Program-made: the position numbers and the translations under genes
NCBI RefSeq assembly: GCF_025311495.1
Contig: NZ_CP104398.1
Coordinates: 1,240,001 to 1,304,000 of the forward strand
DNA from: Limosilactobacillus oris
GTDB taxonomy: Bacteria > Bacillota > Bacilli > Lactobacillales > Lactobacillaceae
Reading direction: 5' to 3'
DNA: 64,000 nucleotides
Notes under the pieces: model-generated
Told to the model about the DNA's origin: nothing
Seen by the model: the letters and a program-made list of their open reading frames with translations, nothing else
Databases searched by the model: none
Shown here: piece by piece, positions 15,223 to 23,812 of the stretch
How the letters are laid out: each line of letters opens with the position of its first letter
How positions within the stretch are numbered: the stretch's first letter is position 1

Positions 15223-17205
15223 TTAATCGGCTGCCAGAGCGTCAATTGGGTTTAGCTTAGCCGCATGCCGGGCCGGCAATAGGGCAGCGATGAATGAAAT
15301 TACTACGGCAACCACGATTGCAAAAATGACGTTCCCCACCGTAATCTGGACGATATTGTACTTAATCAGTCCGTAAAGGGCGTGGTTAAGGATCAAAGCT
15401 ACCACCGCGACAATTCCCAAGGCCAGGATAGCCGAGAATAAACCGATAAAGATTGACTCGGAGGTAAACAGCCGCCGAATGTCTTTCTTCCGTTCACCCA
15501 GCGCCCGCAGGATACCGATTTCCTTCGTCCGTTCTGAAACCGACATATACATCGTGACAATAATCATCAGCGCGGAAACCAGGAGCGAAATCCCGGCAAT
15601 AGCTGCAAGGATGGTGGAAGCAAGGTGGACATAGGTATTAACGGTCTTGAGAACCGAACCAACAGTAATTGCGCTTAGGATCCGCTCATTTTGGCCGTTG
15701 CGCAGGTTATTAATCCGGTTGGCCGTGCTTTCGACAGTCGCAAGATCCTTTGCATTAGCCACCGCAAAGTTCGGCCGGGTATCAGCATTATGCTGACGTA
15801 ATAACCGTTGAAGGGTCGCGTAATTAATGGTTGTCCCAGCACTAGCACCCTCACTCAGGCCAGCGACCTTCAGTGTCCCATCGACTGCGACCGGTGCTCC
15901 CTGCTTGTTGACCCAGTTAAAGCTGATTTTAATCTGCTTGCCAACCAGCTGACGGTAACTTCGCGGCCCGGTCAGTTGGATTGCCTGCTGCTTGGTCAAA
16001 ACAATTTCGTTATTCCCAGGACGGTGCCCATGCTTGATCGAGCTTGCCGTAACCGACTTATTCCAGGTCGTCATGTTGGCCCCACTTTGCTGCAATTTGC
16101 CATAGTTAAGCCGGTAGCCGCCAATCATGTTCCCCTTTTGAACGCTGGCAACCCCAGCGACCTTTGCCAGCCGGTCCAGGTCTGCATTACTAATGACCAT
16201 CGACTGGGGATCCGCTGACATATTCTGCATTAGGGCAGATTGAATCTGGTCCTGCGTCAGCCGCTTCCCCGTTGGATTCTTAAAAACAGTAATGGAACGC
16301 GGGTTAGTCAGCGAGTTAATCTGATTTTGAATATAACCGTTGACCCCGTTTCCCAGTCCGCTGAATAGGAGGACGGCAAAAATTCCAATTGCCGTTCCTA
16401 ACATAATCAGCGAGTTGCGCCAGAAGTTATACATCAGGTGTTTAAACGCCATCCGGTAACTAGCCATGGCCGGGAGCTGTTTGGGTTTGATGGTCGTGGG
16501 GTCCGCTGGGAGCGGGTAAGCAGGCCGCAACCGCTGGTCCCCATCAATCTTCCCGTCGGCGAGGTGAACAATCCGGGTCCCGTGGTCCGCCACTTCCTGG
16601 GAATGGGTTACCGCAATCACCAGTTTGCCATCCTTGGCAATGTCATCCAAAAGGGTCAAGACTTCCTGGGTATTTTCCGAGTCTAAGGCCCCGGTTGGTT
16701 CGTCGGCAATGATGATTTGGGGATCACTCGCCAACGCCCGGGCGATCGCAACCCGCTGCTTTTGCCCCCCTGAAAGGTGGTTGGGATGCTTATGGACCTG
16801 TTCGCTTAGGCCCACCTGATCTAGCAGTTTCAGTGCCCGGGCTCGCCGTTCTTCCTTGCTCAAGGTCGTCATATCAAGGGCAACGAGCACGTTATCCAGG
16901 ACGGTCAGGTGGGAAATCAGGTTATAGGACTGGTAGATGTACCCCACCATGGCCCGCCGGTAATCATCAAGCTGCTTTTCCTTTTCGTGATCCAGCAGCT
17001 GACCATTAACCAACACTTGGCCCTCAAAATTCCGGTCCAAGCCGCCAATGATGTTCATCAAGGTCGATTTTCCCCCACCGGATTCGCCCAGGATCGAAAC
17101 GAACTCCCCCCGGGAAAACTGGAGGTCGATACCCTTGAGCACCGGAAAGGCCTGCTTATCCAGGTAGTACGATTTCCGAATGTCGTGTAATTCTAAAAAC
17201 GCCAT
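15223..17205 (-). CDS. MacB-type ABC transporter: fused ATPase and FtsX-like permease
   Basis: 660 aa. The N-terminal ATPase (about 1-230) has Walker A GESGGGKST, the signature LSGGQKQR and Walker B IIIADEPTGALD. A linker leads to an FtsX-like permease with a first helix near 265-285, a large extracytoplasmic domain (about 290-520) and three C-terminal helices. This layout matches MacB-like mechanotransmission transporters used for peptide or antibiotic efflux and envelope stress. It has its own TATAAT and AGGAG signals in the 105-base gap, separate from the tetR operon upstream, but the gene order suggests shared use. Confidence 0.88.
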   Translation of the reverse strand: MAFLELHDIRKSYYLDKQAFPVLKGIDLQFSRGEFVSILGESGGGKSTLMNIIGGLDRNFEGQVLVNGQLLDHEKEKQLDDYRRAMVGYIYQSYNLISHLTVLDNVLVALDMTTLSKEERRARALKLLDQVGLSEQVHKHPNHLSGGQKQRVAIARALASDPQIIIADEPTGALDSENTQEVLTLLDDIAKDGKLVIAVTHSQEVADHGTRIVHLADGKIDGDQRLRPAYPLPADPTTIKPKQLPAMASYRMAFKHLMYNFWRNSLIMLGTAIGIFAVLLFSGLGNGVNGYIQNQINSLTNPRSITVFKNPTGKRLTQDQIQSALMQNMSADPQSMVISNADLDRLAKVAGVASVQKGNMIGGYRLNYGKLQQSGANMTTWNKSVTASSIKHGHRPGNNEIVLTKQQAIQLTGPRSYRQLVGKQIKISFNWVNKQGAPVAVDGTLKVAGLSEGASAGTTINYATLQRLLRQHNADTRPNFAVANAKDLATVESTANRINNLRNGQNERILSAITVGSVLKTVNTYVHLASTILAAIAGISLLVSALMIIVTMYMSVSERTKEIGILRALGERKKDIRRLFTSESIFIGLFSAILALGIVAVVALILNHALYGLIKYNIVQITVGNVIFAIVVAVVISFIAALLPARHAAKLNPIDALAAD

Positions 17206-17295
17206 TTCATTCTCCTTTTAGTTTAATGGCTTAATTATAGCAAAGTCGCCACCAGCCAGGGAATAGCCGGCATAATTCCTTCAGAGAAAAACAAT

Positions 17296-17309
17296 ATTTC
17301 CCGGGAAAT
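17296..17309. promoter_or_regulatory. Noc-type binding palindrome (also possible terminator)
   Basis: ATTTCCCGGGAAAT is identical to the Noc (nucleoid occlusion) binding consensus known from Bacillus. It is centred in an 18-bp perfect palindrome that overlaps the stop codon of the ABC ATPase gene; on the minus strand it is followed by TGTTTTTC, so it could also end that transcript. Confidence 0.55.
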
Positions 17310-17310
17310 A

Positions 17311-17985
17311 TCACTTCTCCTGAACCATTTTCCCGTCCATTAGCTGGTAAATATGGTCGGCAAATTCCCGCAGACGCAGGTCATGGGTCACAACCACAAT
17401 CGCCTTGTCATGGTTGCGGGCCATCTGTTTTAAGAGGCTTCCAACTACCTTAACCCGGTTGCTGTCAAGCGCCGCCGTTGGTTCATCCGCCAAGACGATT
17501 TCCGGGTTAGGATACAGGGCCCGGGCAATTGCCACCCGCTGGTTCTGCCCACCAGACATTTCATCAGGAAAATGGTTTCTAAGGTCAGCAATTCCCAATT
17601 CCGTCAATAACCGCTGAAATTCCGCGGTCGATAAATTACCCGTCTTTTTTACTTTGCAAACCAGGGCAAACTGGTCGGCCACATTCAGGTACGGAAGCAG
17701 GTTGTACGATTGCAGGACAAAGCCGATTTTATTCAGCCGCAGCTGGTCCCGCTCCTTGGACGTTAGCTTGCCTAGGTGCTTCCCCTCGACCGCTACGGTA
17801 CCACTGGTCGGCGTCTGGAGTCCTCCAGCAATCGTTAAAAAGGTACTTTTCCCGGAGCCTGAGGGGCCCAAAATCAAGCTTAGCTCCCCCCGGTCCGCTT
17901 GGAAGTTGATATTATCCAAAACCTGGACCCGGCCAATTCCTTCACCAAAGGTCTTACTGATGTTTGTTAACTCAATTACTGCCAT
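17311..17985 (-). CDS. ABC transporter ATP-binding protein (LolD/MacB group)
   Basis: 224 aa. Walker A GPSGSGKST, signature MSGGQNQR (Gln-Asn replaces the more usual Gln-Gln), Walker B IVLADEPTAALD and switch His in VVVTHD are all present. ATG 17985 is chosen because TAGGAGGGATACG precedes it; an upstream in-frame ATG at 18003 overlaps the permease gene. It should power the FtsX-like permease encoded just upstream. Confidence 0.9.
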   Translation of the reverse strand: MAVIELTNISKTFGEGIGRVQVLDNINFQADRGELSLILGPSGSGKSTFLTIAGGLQTPTSGTVAVEGKHLGKLTSKERDQLRLNKIGFVLQSYNLLPYLNVADQFALVCKVKKTGNLSTAEFQRLLTELGIADLRNHFPDEMSGGQNQRVAIARALYPNPEIVLADEPTAALDSNRVKVVGSLLKQMARNHDKAIVVVTHDLRLREFADHIYQLMDGKMVQEK

Positions 17986-17995
17986 CGTATCCCTC

Positions 17996-19066
17996 CTAGC
18001 CATTCAGCGCCCGCACTGGGTCAATTTTAAGAATCATCCGGACCGGCAAGAGTGCCCCCAGGACGCCTAGAATAATCAGTACAACCACCATTAGCGCAAT
18101 CAGCGGCCAATCCAGTACCAGGGCAACGGTCGTCGGCATTAACCAGGTGGTCAGCAGGGTCAATAACAGGCCGCCGCAGATTCCCGCCGCCATGAGGATC
18201 ACTGCCTGGTGGATCGTCGTTGCAATCAGGTAGCGGGCAGGAATCCCTTGGGCACGCAGGACGGCATAATTAGGCATTTTCTGCATCGTCAAAATGTACA
18301 GGAAGACCGCAATGATAATCAACGAGATGACCATCAAGAAGCCGATCATAAACGCAAAGGTGTTATTCTGGGCCGCATAACCAGGCAATTTCTGGATAAA
18401 TTCCTGGCTCGTGTACCGGGCCAAATTATTGAAGCGCTCGCCACCCTCCAGCCGGTTGCTAATAATTCCGCTTGCTACTACCTGCGAGTTAACACCCCGC
18501 AGCGTTTTCCAGGTCGCGAGTCGGCCGTAAATCACTGGGGCCACGTTTAGTTGTGCGTCCTTGGCAAAACCGACGATCCGGTAACGGTCGGCAGTCGAAT
18601 TCAGCCGAACCTGCTCTCCTAACCGGTAGCCCTTTGTCCGCAGGCTCTGGTCAACCACCAACTCATCAGCATGACGAGCGTGCCGTCCACTGACCAGGGG
18701 AATGTTTTTCTTGGCAATCGCCTGGTCTAGTTCTAGGCCAATAAACTGAGCGCTTTGCTTATCAGCCCCGCCAGCTGCCTTAGTAATAACGACGGGAGCC
18801 TGACCGACCAGCGACTCATGCTCGTTAAGCCGCTGACCGTCTAGCTGATCCTTGGTAATCAGTGACTGACTCAGATTGTCATTGGCATTTTTATTCAGGA
18901 AAACGGTCTGGGTTTGCCAGGTAGTAATTGCCGCCTTATTTTCATTTGCAAGCCCGATCATCATGCCCATCAGGACAAACATCAGGTAGCTGATCATTAC
19001 AATCATCGCAACTATCAGCCCGTAGCGGACCTTTTCATGTTTAATTTCGCGTAATGCTAAGAACAT
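17996..19066 (-). CDS. FtsX-like ABC permease
   Basis: 356 aa. One N-terminal helix (about 16-40), a large extracytoplasmic domain (about 45-230), and three C-terminal helices; the tail ALLPVRMILKIDPVRALNG is the typical FtsX/MacB ending. It partners the ATPase ten bases downstream. The transported substrate, or the signal it relays, is unknown. The start follows GGAGGTGATTAG, which is also the stop codon region of the TetR gene. Confidence 0.88.
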   Translation of the reverse strand: MFLALREIKHEKVRYGLIVAMIVMISYLMFVLMGMMIGLANENKAAITTWQTQTVFLNKNANDNLSQSLITKDQLDGQRLNEHESLVGQAPVVITKAAGGADKQSAQFIGLELDQAIAKKNIPLVSGRHARHADELVVDQSLRTKGYRLGEQVRLNSTADRYRIVGFAKDAQLNVAPVIYGRLATWKTLRGVNSQVVASGIISNRLEGGERFNNLARYTSQEFIQKLPGYAAQNNTFAFMIGFLMVISLIIIAVFLYILTMQKMPNYAVLRAQGIPARYLIATTIHQAVILMAAGICGGLLLTLLTTWLMPTTVALVLDWPLIALMVVVLIILGVLGALLPVRMILKIDPVRALNG

Positions 19067-19070
19067 CTAA

Positions 19071-19589
19071 TCACCTCCGTGCTAGTAACGCGGTCAATGC
19101 CGCGGCTAACCGCTGGACCGCCTGTGAACTATCCTGAGGCTGCCAGAGGGCCCCCTTAATCGTCTCGTGTACTAATACCATTACTGCCCACTCCGTCGCG
19201 CTGGTAGGCCTTAACCGGGGCACCGCCTGGGTATGCAGCAGCGCTTCGTTGACGGCATAGTGGCGTTGAATCAGCTCATAATACGGACTAGCAGTCACCT
19301 GCTCTAGAAATGCCGTCACCTGGGCAACATACTCCTCGGCCGTCAAAAGCCGGTGTGTCCGAATGCTGTCATCGTGGAGGTCATTCATCGCAAATTGGTA
19401 CAGGTAGCGGTAAGCAGCGGTTAAGTCAGTAAAATACTTATAAAAGGCCCCCCGCGCAATCTGGGCACTTTTGACAATTCGCGCCACCTGGGCGTCGGCG
19501 AGGTCATGGTTACTAAATTCTTCTAAAAGGGCCTGGCGAATTAAGGTCTGCTTACTCTGGGGTAAATTTTCAAACGTTTGACTTGGCAT
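19071..19589 (-). CDS. TetR-family repressor of the ABC operon
   Basis: 172 aa. The N-terminal HTH (ADAQVARIVKSAQIARGAFYKYF) is TetR-like; the C-terminus is a variable ligand domain. ATG 19589 is chosen for its GGAAAGGGAAAATT ribosome site; an upstream frame start at 19664 lies inside the operator. The gene leads the operon and its promoter carries two perfect or near-perfect palindromes, so it very likely represses itself and the ABC genes. Confidence 0.85.
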   Translation of the reverse strand: MPSQTFENLPQSKQTLIRQALLEEFSNHDLADAQVARIVKSAQIARGAFYKYFTDLTAAYRYLYQFAMNDLHDDSIRTHRLLTAEEYVAQVTAFLEQVTASPYYELIQRHYAVNEALLHTQAVPRLRPTSATEWAVMVLVHETIKGALWQPQDSSQAVQRLAAALTALLARR

Positions 19590-19603
19590 AATTTTCCCTT
19601 TCC

Positions 19604-19618
19604 GTGACACCGTGTCAC
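19604..19618. promoter_or_regulatory. Operator 1 of the TetR-type repressor
   Basis: GTGACACCGTGTCAC is a perfect palindrome placed between the promoter and the tetR start codon. Confidence 0.7.
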
Positions 19619-19635
19619 TCAATTGATTATCAATT

Positions 19636-19664
19636 AGTATAGGCCCCAAGTGACACGGTGTCAA
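19636..19664 (-). promoter_or_regulatory. Promoter and operator 2 of the TetR/ABC operon
   Basis: On the minus strand TTGACA (19664-19659), 17 bases, TATACT (19641-19636): a near-consensus promoter. Its -35 box is embedded in a second copy of the palindrome (GTGACACGGTGTCAA, 19650-19664), 46 bases from the first. Confidence 0.75.
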
Positions 19665-19671
19665 CTTAGCT

Positions 19672-19705
19672 GCATAAAAAATCCCGGGGAATTTCCCGGG
19701 AAATA
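19672..19705 (-). terminator. Terminator of the alcohol dehydrogenase gene, containing a perfect Noc-type site
   Basis: On the minus strand TCCCGGG, loop AAATT, CCCCGGGA, then TTTTTT. ATTTCCCGGGAAAT, the Noc consensus, lies at 19691-19704 inside it. Confidence 0.7.
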
Positions 19706-19717
19706 ACTTGTAATCGC

Positions 19718-20731
19718 TTATGCTTCTTCACCGGCCAGCTTAACAACGGCCTTGGATACATTCTTAATCCGGCCGTTAACGAAGTCGTCAACTTCCTTAA
19801 CGTCAAATTCGTGGGAAAGCAATGGCAGGACATCAACCTTGCCAGAAGCCATCAGTGCAATGGAGTCTTCGAAGCAGTAAGGGTTAATGAAAGCACCCTG
19901 GATCTTCAGTTGCTTTTGGAAGACTTCGTAACTGTTGATGGAGAACTTGTCATCTGGGTTACCGACACCGAACATGGAAACCTGACCACCCCGGGCAGCA
20001 GCTTCAACAGCCTGTTCCTGTGTCTCTGGCCGACCAACGGCTTCGATTACGATATCGTATTCGTTAGTTGGAATCTGTTCACCCTTAGCAGTATTAATGG
20101 TCTTGGCACCGAAGCGGTCGTGGTTGAGCTTCAGCTTTTCATCATTGCGACCGCTCAGCGTTACTTCGCTTACCCCATAGGCTTGTAGAGTCTGAACAAA
20201 TAATTGACCCATGAAGCCATCACCGATTACCAGTGCCTTCTGGTATGGGTGGATTTCCAACAGGTCAACACCGTGAACGGCACATGACAATGGTTCCGTA
20301 ACGGCCGCAGCCTTAAGGGAAACACTGTCTGGAATGGCGTAAACAACCTTCGCAGGGGCAGTGAAGTAGTCTTCGAAGCCCCCATCGCGGGTCACACCTA
20401 CGGCAGAAAGGTTTTCACACATTTCAGGACGGGAAGTCCGGCAGTACTTGCATTCACCACAGTAGATGTTCGGGTCAACCGTTACCCGGTCACCGACCTT
20501 AACGTTCTTAACTTCAGGACCAACCTTGGCAACGACCCCAGAGTTTTCGTGGCCCAAAACAATCGGTGGAACCGCGCTGGCAGAACCTGGCAGCCCCGCA
20601 TACAGAGCGTGATCAGTCCCACAAATTCCAGCGTAAGCGGTGTGAACCAGAACTTCATCCGGCTTAACTTCTGGCGTTTCCACGTCCTGGACTTCGAGCT
20701 GCTTAATTCCAGTTAAAACAAGTGCTTTCAT
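19718..20731 (-). CDS. Zinc-dependent medium-chain alcohol/polyol dehydrogenase
   Basis: 337 aa. Catalytic zinc ligands are visible: Cys in GICGTDHALY, His-Glu in GHENSGVV, and the four structural Cys in CGECKYCRTSRPEMC. A Rossmann motif lies in ALVIGDGFMGQL (the usual GxGxxG is altered to GDGFMG). The family includes sorbitol, threonine and butanediol dehydrogenases; the exact substrate cannot be read. ATG 20731 follows GGGAGAATTGATT. It is monocistronic. Confidence 0.88.
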   Translation of the reverse strand: MKALVLTGIKQLEVQDVETPEVKPDEVLVHTAYAGICGTDHALYAGLPGSASAVPPIVLGHENSGVVAKVGPEVKNVKVGDRVTVDPNIYCGECKYCRTSRPEMCENLSAVGVTRDGGFEDYFTAPAKVVYAIPDSVSLKAAAVTEPLSCAVHGVDLLEIHPYQKALVIGDGFMGQLFVQTLQAYGVSEVTLSGRNDEKLKLNHDRFGAKTINTAKGEQIPTNEYDIVIEAVGRPETQEQAVEAAARGGQVSMFGVGNPDDKFSINSYEVFQKQLKIQGAFINPYCFEDSIALMASGKVDVLPLLSHEFDVKEVDDFVNGRIKNVSKAVVKLAGEEA

Positions 20732-20899
20732 AATCAATTCTCCCTAGATGTAATAACTAAATCTGCCCTATTATAGTGAAAATAATTACTACTTGTCAAA
20801 CGTTTATCAAGTGGAAAGTTTTACCTAACAAAGCGGTCATACTTAAATTTTTTCTAAATTTATTTCCCTCGTCCTCCGGCATTCATTGCAACCGTTTAC

Positions 20900-21045
20900 T
20901 TTGGTTACCAGCCGCCAACTTCTTTTTCAACAGGCCCGTTTTTAAGGCCCAAAAAGCCGTTAAGACGGTGATTTTCCGTTGAAATGTAATATTTTTTATG
21001 CTACCCTAACAAAGTATTCGAATTAAGTTAATTTTGGTTACCAAA
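20900..21045. promoter_or_regulatory. mntH upstream region with two TTTGGTTACCA boxes
   Basis: The 350 bases between the dehydrogenase and mntH hold no gene. TTTGGTTACCA occurs at 20900-20910 and again at 21033-21043, where it extends to a 13-bp palindrome TTTGGTTACCAAA close to the start codon. Such a palindrome could bind a metal regulator such as MntR; this is inference. Confidence 0.4.
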
Positions 21046-21081
21046 TCAAGTTAACAAAACAAGGAGAAAGGTGGATTTGGC

Positions 21082-22680
21082 GTGGACAACACAAAAAATC
21101 AACGTAAAAAGCATCACTTGATTGAGTATGCTAACGGTAAGTCACTTGAAGAAATTAACGGGACCGTTGAAGTCCCTCACGGTAAGGGCTTCTGGCGAAC
21201 GCTCTTCGCCTACTCTGGCCCTGGCGCCCTCGTTGCTGTTGGTTACATGGATCCTGGTAACTGGTCAACTTCCATTACCGGTGGTCAAAGTTTCCAATAT
21301 ACCCTGATGACTACTATCTTGATTTCAAGTTTGATTGCGATGTTGCTACAATACATGGCGGCTAAACTCGGAATCGTGAGCCAAATGGACCTTGCCCAGG
21401 CAACACGGGCACGGACCGGTAAAGCGTTAGGGATCGTATTATGGATTATGACTGAGCTGGCCATTATGGCGACTGATATTGCGGAAGTTATCGGGGCGGC
21501 GATTGCGCTGAACCTACTCTTCCACATTCCATTGATTCCATCAGTGTTCATCACTGTTCTGGATGTCCTGGTACTGTTACTGCTGACCAAGATTGGTTTC
21601 CGGAAGATCGAAGCCATCGTTGCCTGCCTGATTCTGGTAATCCTGTTTGTCTTCGCCTACCAGGTAGCTTTGTCTAACCCAAACTGGGGTGGCGTCTTCA
21701 TGGGCTTGCTGCCGTCAGCAAAGTCCATCGCCCAGCACCCCGAAGTCGGTGGAATTACTCCTTTGACCGGGACCCTGGGGATTATCGGGGCTACGGTGAT
21801 GCCGCACAACCTCTACCTGCACTCAGCAATTTCACAGACCCGGAAGATTGACCACGATGACCTTGATAGTATTCGGCAAACTGTCCGCTTTACGACTTGG
21901 GACTCCAACATCCAATTATCACTAGCATTTATCGTTAACTCATTACTGTTGATCATGGGGGTTGCAGTCTTCAAGACTGGGGCTGTCCAGGATAGTTCCT
22001 TCTTCGGTCTGTACGACGCCTTGAACAACACCTCGATGCTATCCAACCCGGTCCTGATCGCGGTTGCCAAGTCCGGTGTCCTCTCGACCCTGTTTGCCGT
22101 CGCCCTGCTGGCGTCTGGGCAAAACTCAACCATTACCGGGACCCTGACCGGGCAGGTCATCATGGAAGGGTTCGTCCACATGAAGATGCCGCTTTGGGCC
22201 CGGCGACTGGTAACCCGGATTATCTCGGTTATCCCTGTTTTAGCCTGTGTTGCCATGACATCTGGTGAAAACACCATCCAGCAACACACGGCCCTGAACC
22301 TGTTGATGGAAAACTCGCAGGTCTTCCTGGCCTTTGCCCTCCCATTCTCAATGCTGCCACTGCTGATGATGACTAACAGTGAAGTCGAAATGGGTGAATT
22401 CAAGAACCGGCTCTGGGTCAAGATCTGTGGTTGGATTTCCGTTATCGCCCTGACTTTCTTAAACCTCTACAACCTGCCAGCCACTTACGAAGGCTTTGGC
22501 ATTTGGTCCAAGGGACTCTCTGACGTGCTCGCCTACATTACGATCATTGCCATCCTGGTCCTGCTGCTTTGGACTTGTATCGAACTGTACCGCGGTGACA
22601 AGCGCTTTGCCGCGGAAGGACGGGGCTTTGGTCAAAAGGAAGCCGCAATGGAAGGCGCCAAGACGAAAGAGAACGACTAA
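21082..22680 (+). CDS. mntH: Nramp-family manganese/iron proton symporter
   Basis: 532 aa, with about 11-12 membrane helices. The metal-binding helix 1 motif DPGNW (GYMDPGNWSTSITGG) and helix 6 motif MPHNLYLHS are both intact, as expected for a working Mn2+ transporter of the MntH type. The start GTG 21082 follows AAAGGTGG by eight bases. Lactobacilli depend on high internal manganese for oxidative-stress protection, so this gene is probably important in air. It is monocistronic and ends at a hairpin about 110 bases downstream. Confidence 0.95.
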   Translation: MDNTKNQRKKHHLIEYANGKSLEEINGTVEVPHGKGFWRTLFAYSGPGALVAVGYMDPGNWSTSITGGQSFQYTLMTTILISSLIAMLLQYMAAKLGIVSQMDLAQATRARTGKALGIVLWIMTELAIMATDIAEVIGAAIALNLLFHIPLIPSVFITVLDVLVLLLLTKIGFRKIEAIVACLILVILFVFAYQVALSNPNWGGVFMGLLPSAKSIAQHPEVGGITPLTGTLGIIGATVMPHNLYLHSAISQTRKIDHDDLDSIRQTVRFTTWDSNIQLSLAFIVNSLLLIMGVAVFKTGAVQDSSFFGLYDALNNTSMLSNPVLIAVAKSGVLSTLFAVALLASGQNSTITGTLTGQVIMEGFVHMKMPLWARRLVTRIISVIPVLACVAMTSGENTIQQHTALNLLMENSQVFLAFALPFSMLPLLMMTNSEVEMGEFKNRLWVKICGWISVIALTFLNLYNLPATYEGFGIWSKGLSDVLAYITIIAILVLLLWTCIELYRGDKRFAAEGRGFGQKEAAMEGAKTKEND

Positions 22681-22786
22681 ATTTAACGCAAGAATGTCAC
22701 AACTCGTTCACACAATTTTCAACTTTGGCGAGTATCTTATAGACAATCCCAAATTCATATAATCTCCCAAAGTAAATAATGATCTG

Positions 22787-22827
22787 AAACGGCCACCCGC
22801 ACGCAGCGGATGACCGTTTTAGTTTTA
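22787..22827 (+). terminator. Terminator downstream of mntH
   Basis: AAACGGCCACCCGC pairs with GCGGATGACCGTTT, followed by TTAGTTTT. Confidence 0.75.
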
Positions 22828-22933
22828 CCGCTTGCCAGCAATGAACAATGTTATAATATAGACTTGAGTATTAACACACCACTAACAAGTAACACCAAAG
22901 TTCTTTTACAACTTCCTAAATGAGGTGAAGACA

Positions 22934-23479
22934 TTGAATAACAACGAAGAACGACCAAGCCGGGTGCAGCTTTATGACTCCCGAACTAAGAAACGGGGAA
23001 CCGGCAAATTAAAAAGCAGCAAGGGCCACCACCCGCAAAAGCCGGGCCGGGGCAAGAAAATTTTTAAAATCCTCCTGGCAATTTTGCTAACGATCCTGCT
23101 GGTAATGATTATTATTTTCATTGTCAAACAGCACAATCCAATCAAGACCAATACCAACAATGACCAATCCGTTTCGACCAGCTCGAAGCGGTCAAGCAGT
23201 CACCGACACCGCCACTCGTCAAGCTCCAGCAGCGATGACGACGACACCGGCACGACTGGCACCAGCAATACCTACTCCTACTCGATTCCAACTGGGCAAA
23301 CCGGCAACCAGCAAACGCCAACCAACCAGGGCCAAGGACAGGGACAGCAGAATAATAATGCTGGTCAGCAGCAAGGCAGCCAACAACAGGGCGGCCAAAA
23401 CTCTGGCAACCCAACTCCGCAAACCCCTAGTGGCAACTCTACTGGTAGCACACCTGCTGGCAACGGTACTCAGCGCTAA
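22934..23479 (+). CDS. Membrane-anchored protein with a Ser/Gln/Asn-rich outer tail
   Basis: About 181 aa. A basic cytoplasmic N-terminus (to about residue 42) is followed by one very hydrophobic helix (IFKILLAILLTILLVMIIIF) and then a low-complexity tail of Ser/His/Arg, then Gly/Gln/Asn/Thr/Pro. It lacks an enzyme domain and an LPxTG motif. The TTG start at 22934 is preceded by GAGGTGAAG; a GTG at 22925 overlaps that site. It is probably a surface or wall-associated protein of unknown role. Confidence 0.65.
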   Translation: MNNNEERPSRVQLYDSRTKKRGTGKLKSSKGHHPQKPGRGKKIFKILLAILLTILLVMIIIFIVKQHNPIKTNTNNDQSVSTSSKRSSSHRHRHSSSSSSDDDDTGTTGTSNTYSYSIPTGQTGNQQTPTNQGQGQGQQNNNAGQQQGSQQQGGQNSGNPTPQTPSGNSTGSTPAGNGTQR

Positions 23480-23502
23480 TTTAACTTTTTTTGAAAAAGG
23501 AC

Positions 23503-23530
23503 TTGCCAAAGTCAAAATGGGTGTTATAAT
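23503..23530 (+). promoter_or_regulatory. Promoter of thrS
   Basis: TTGCCA (23503-23508), 16 bases, TATAAT (23525-23530); transcription would begin near 23537, at the start of the T-box leader. Confidence 0.7.
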
Positions 23531-23536
23531 TCTAGT

Positions 23537-23784
23537 CAATCAAAAGGAAATGCAACCAACCACTGCTTAACCAGGGAATTGCGGCCTTGACTGGAAGCCG
23601 CATTGAGTCGACAGTTGCTTGTACCACCTTGTTAGATTACTGGCCGAAATAAGGCTGGTCGGGTCGTGTCCGTTAACACACCATAGAGAGAGCTGGATTT
23701 AGCTCTGAACATGGGTGGAACCACGCTAATTATTGTTAATTAACGTCCCAAGTGCATTACTAGTGTGCACTTGGGACGTTTTTT
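23537..23784 (+). promoter_or_regulatory. T-box leader of thrS
   Basis: The T-box core GGGTGGAACCACG lies near 23713-23725. The terminator ACGTCCCAAGTGC (23743-23755) / GCACTTGGGACGT (23767-23779) plus T run follows. In stem I the specifier is ACC (23623-23625), a threonine codon, in the context GCTTGTACCACC. This links thrS expression to uncharged tRNA-Thr. Confidence 0.93.
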
Positions 23785-23812
23785 ATTTATATTGTCAAAA
23801 GGAGAGATTTAT

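Noticed and set aside
20738-21081. Manganese (yybP-ykoY) riboswitch before mntH
   Set aside because: No matching conserved loops could be found by eye; only the TTTGGTTACCA boxes.
22934-23479. LPxTG-anchored surface protein
   Set aside because: The hydrophobic segment is N-terminal and no LPxTG, charged tail or signal cleavage site is present.
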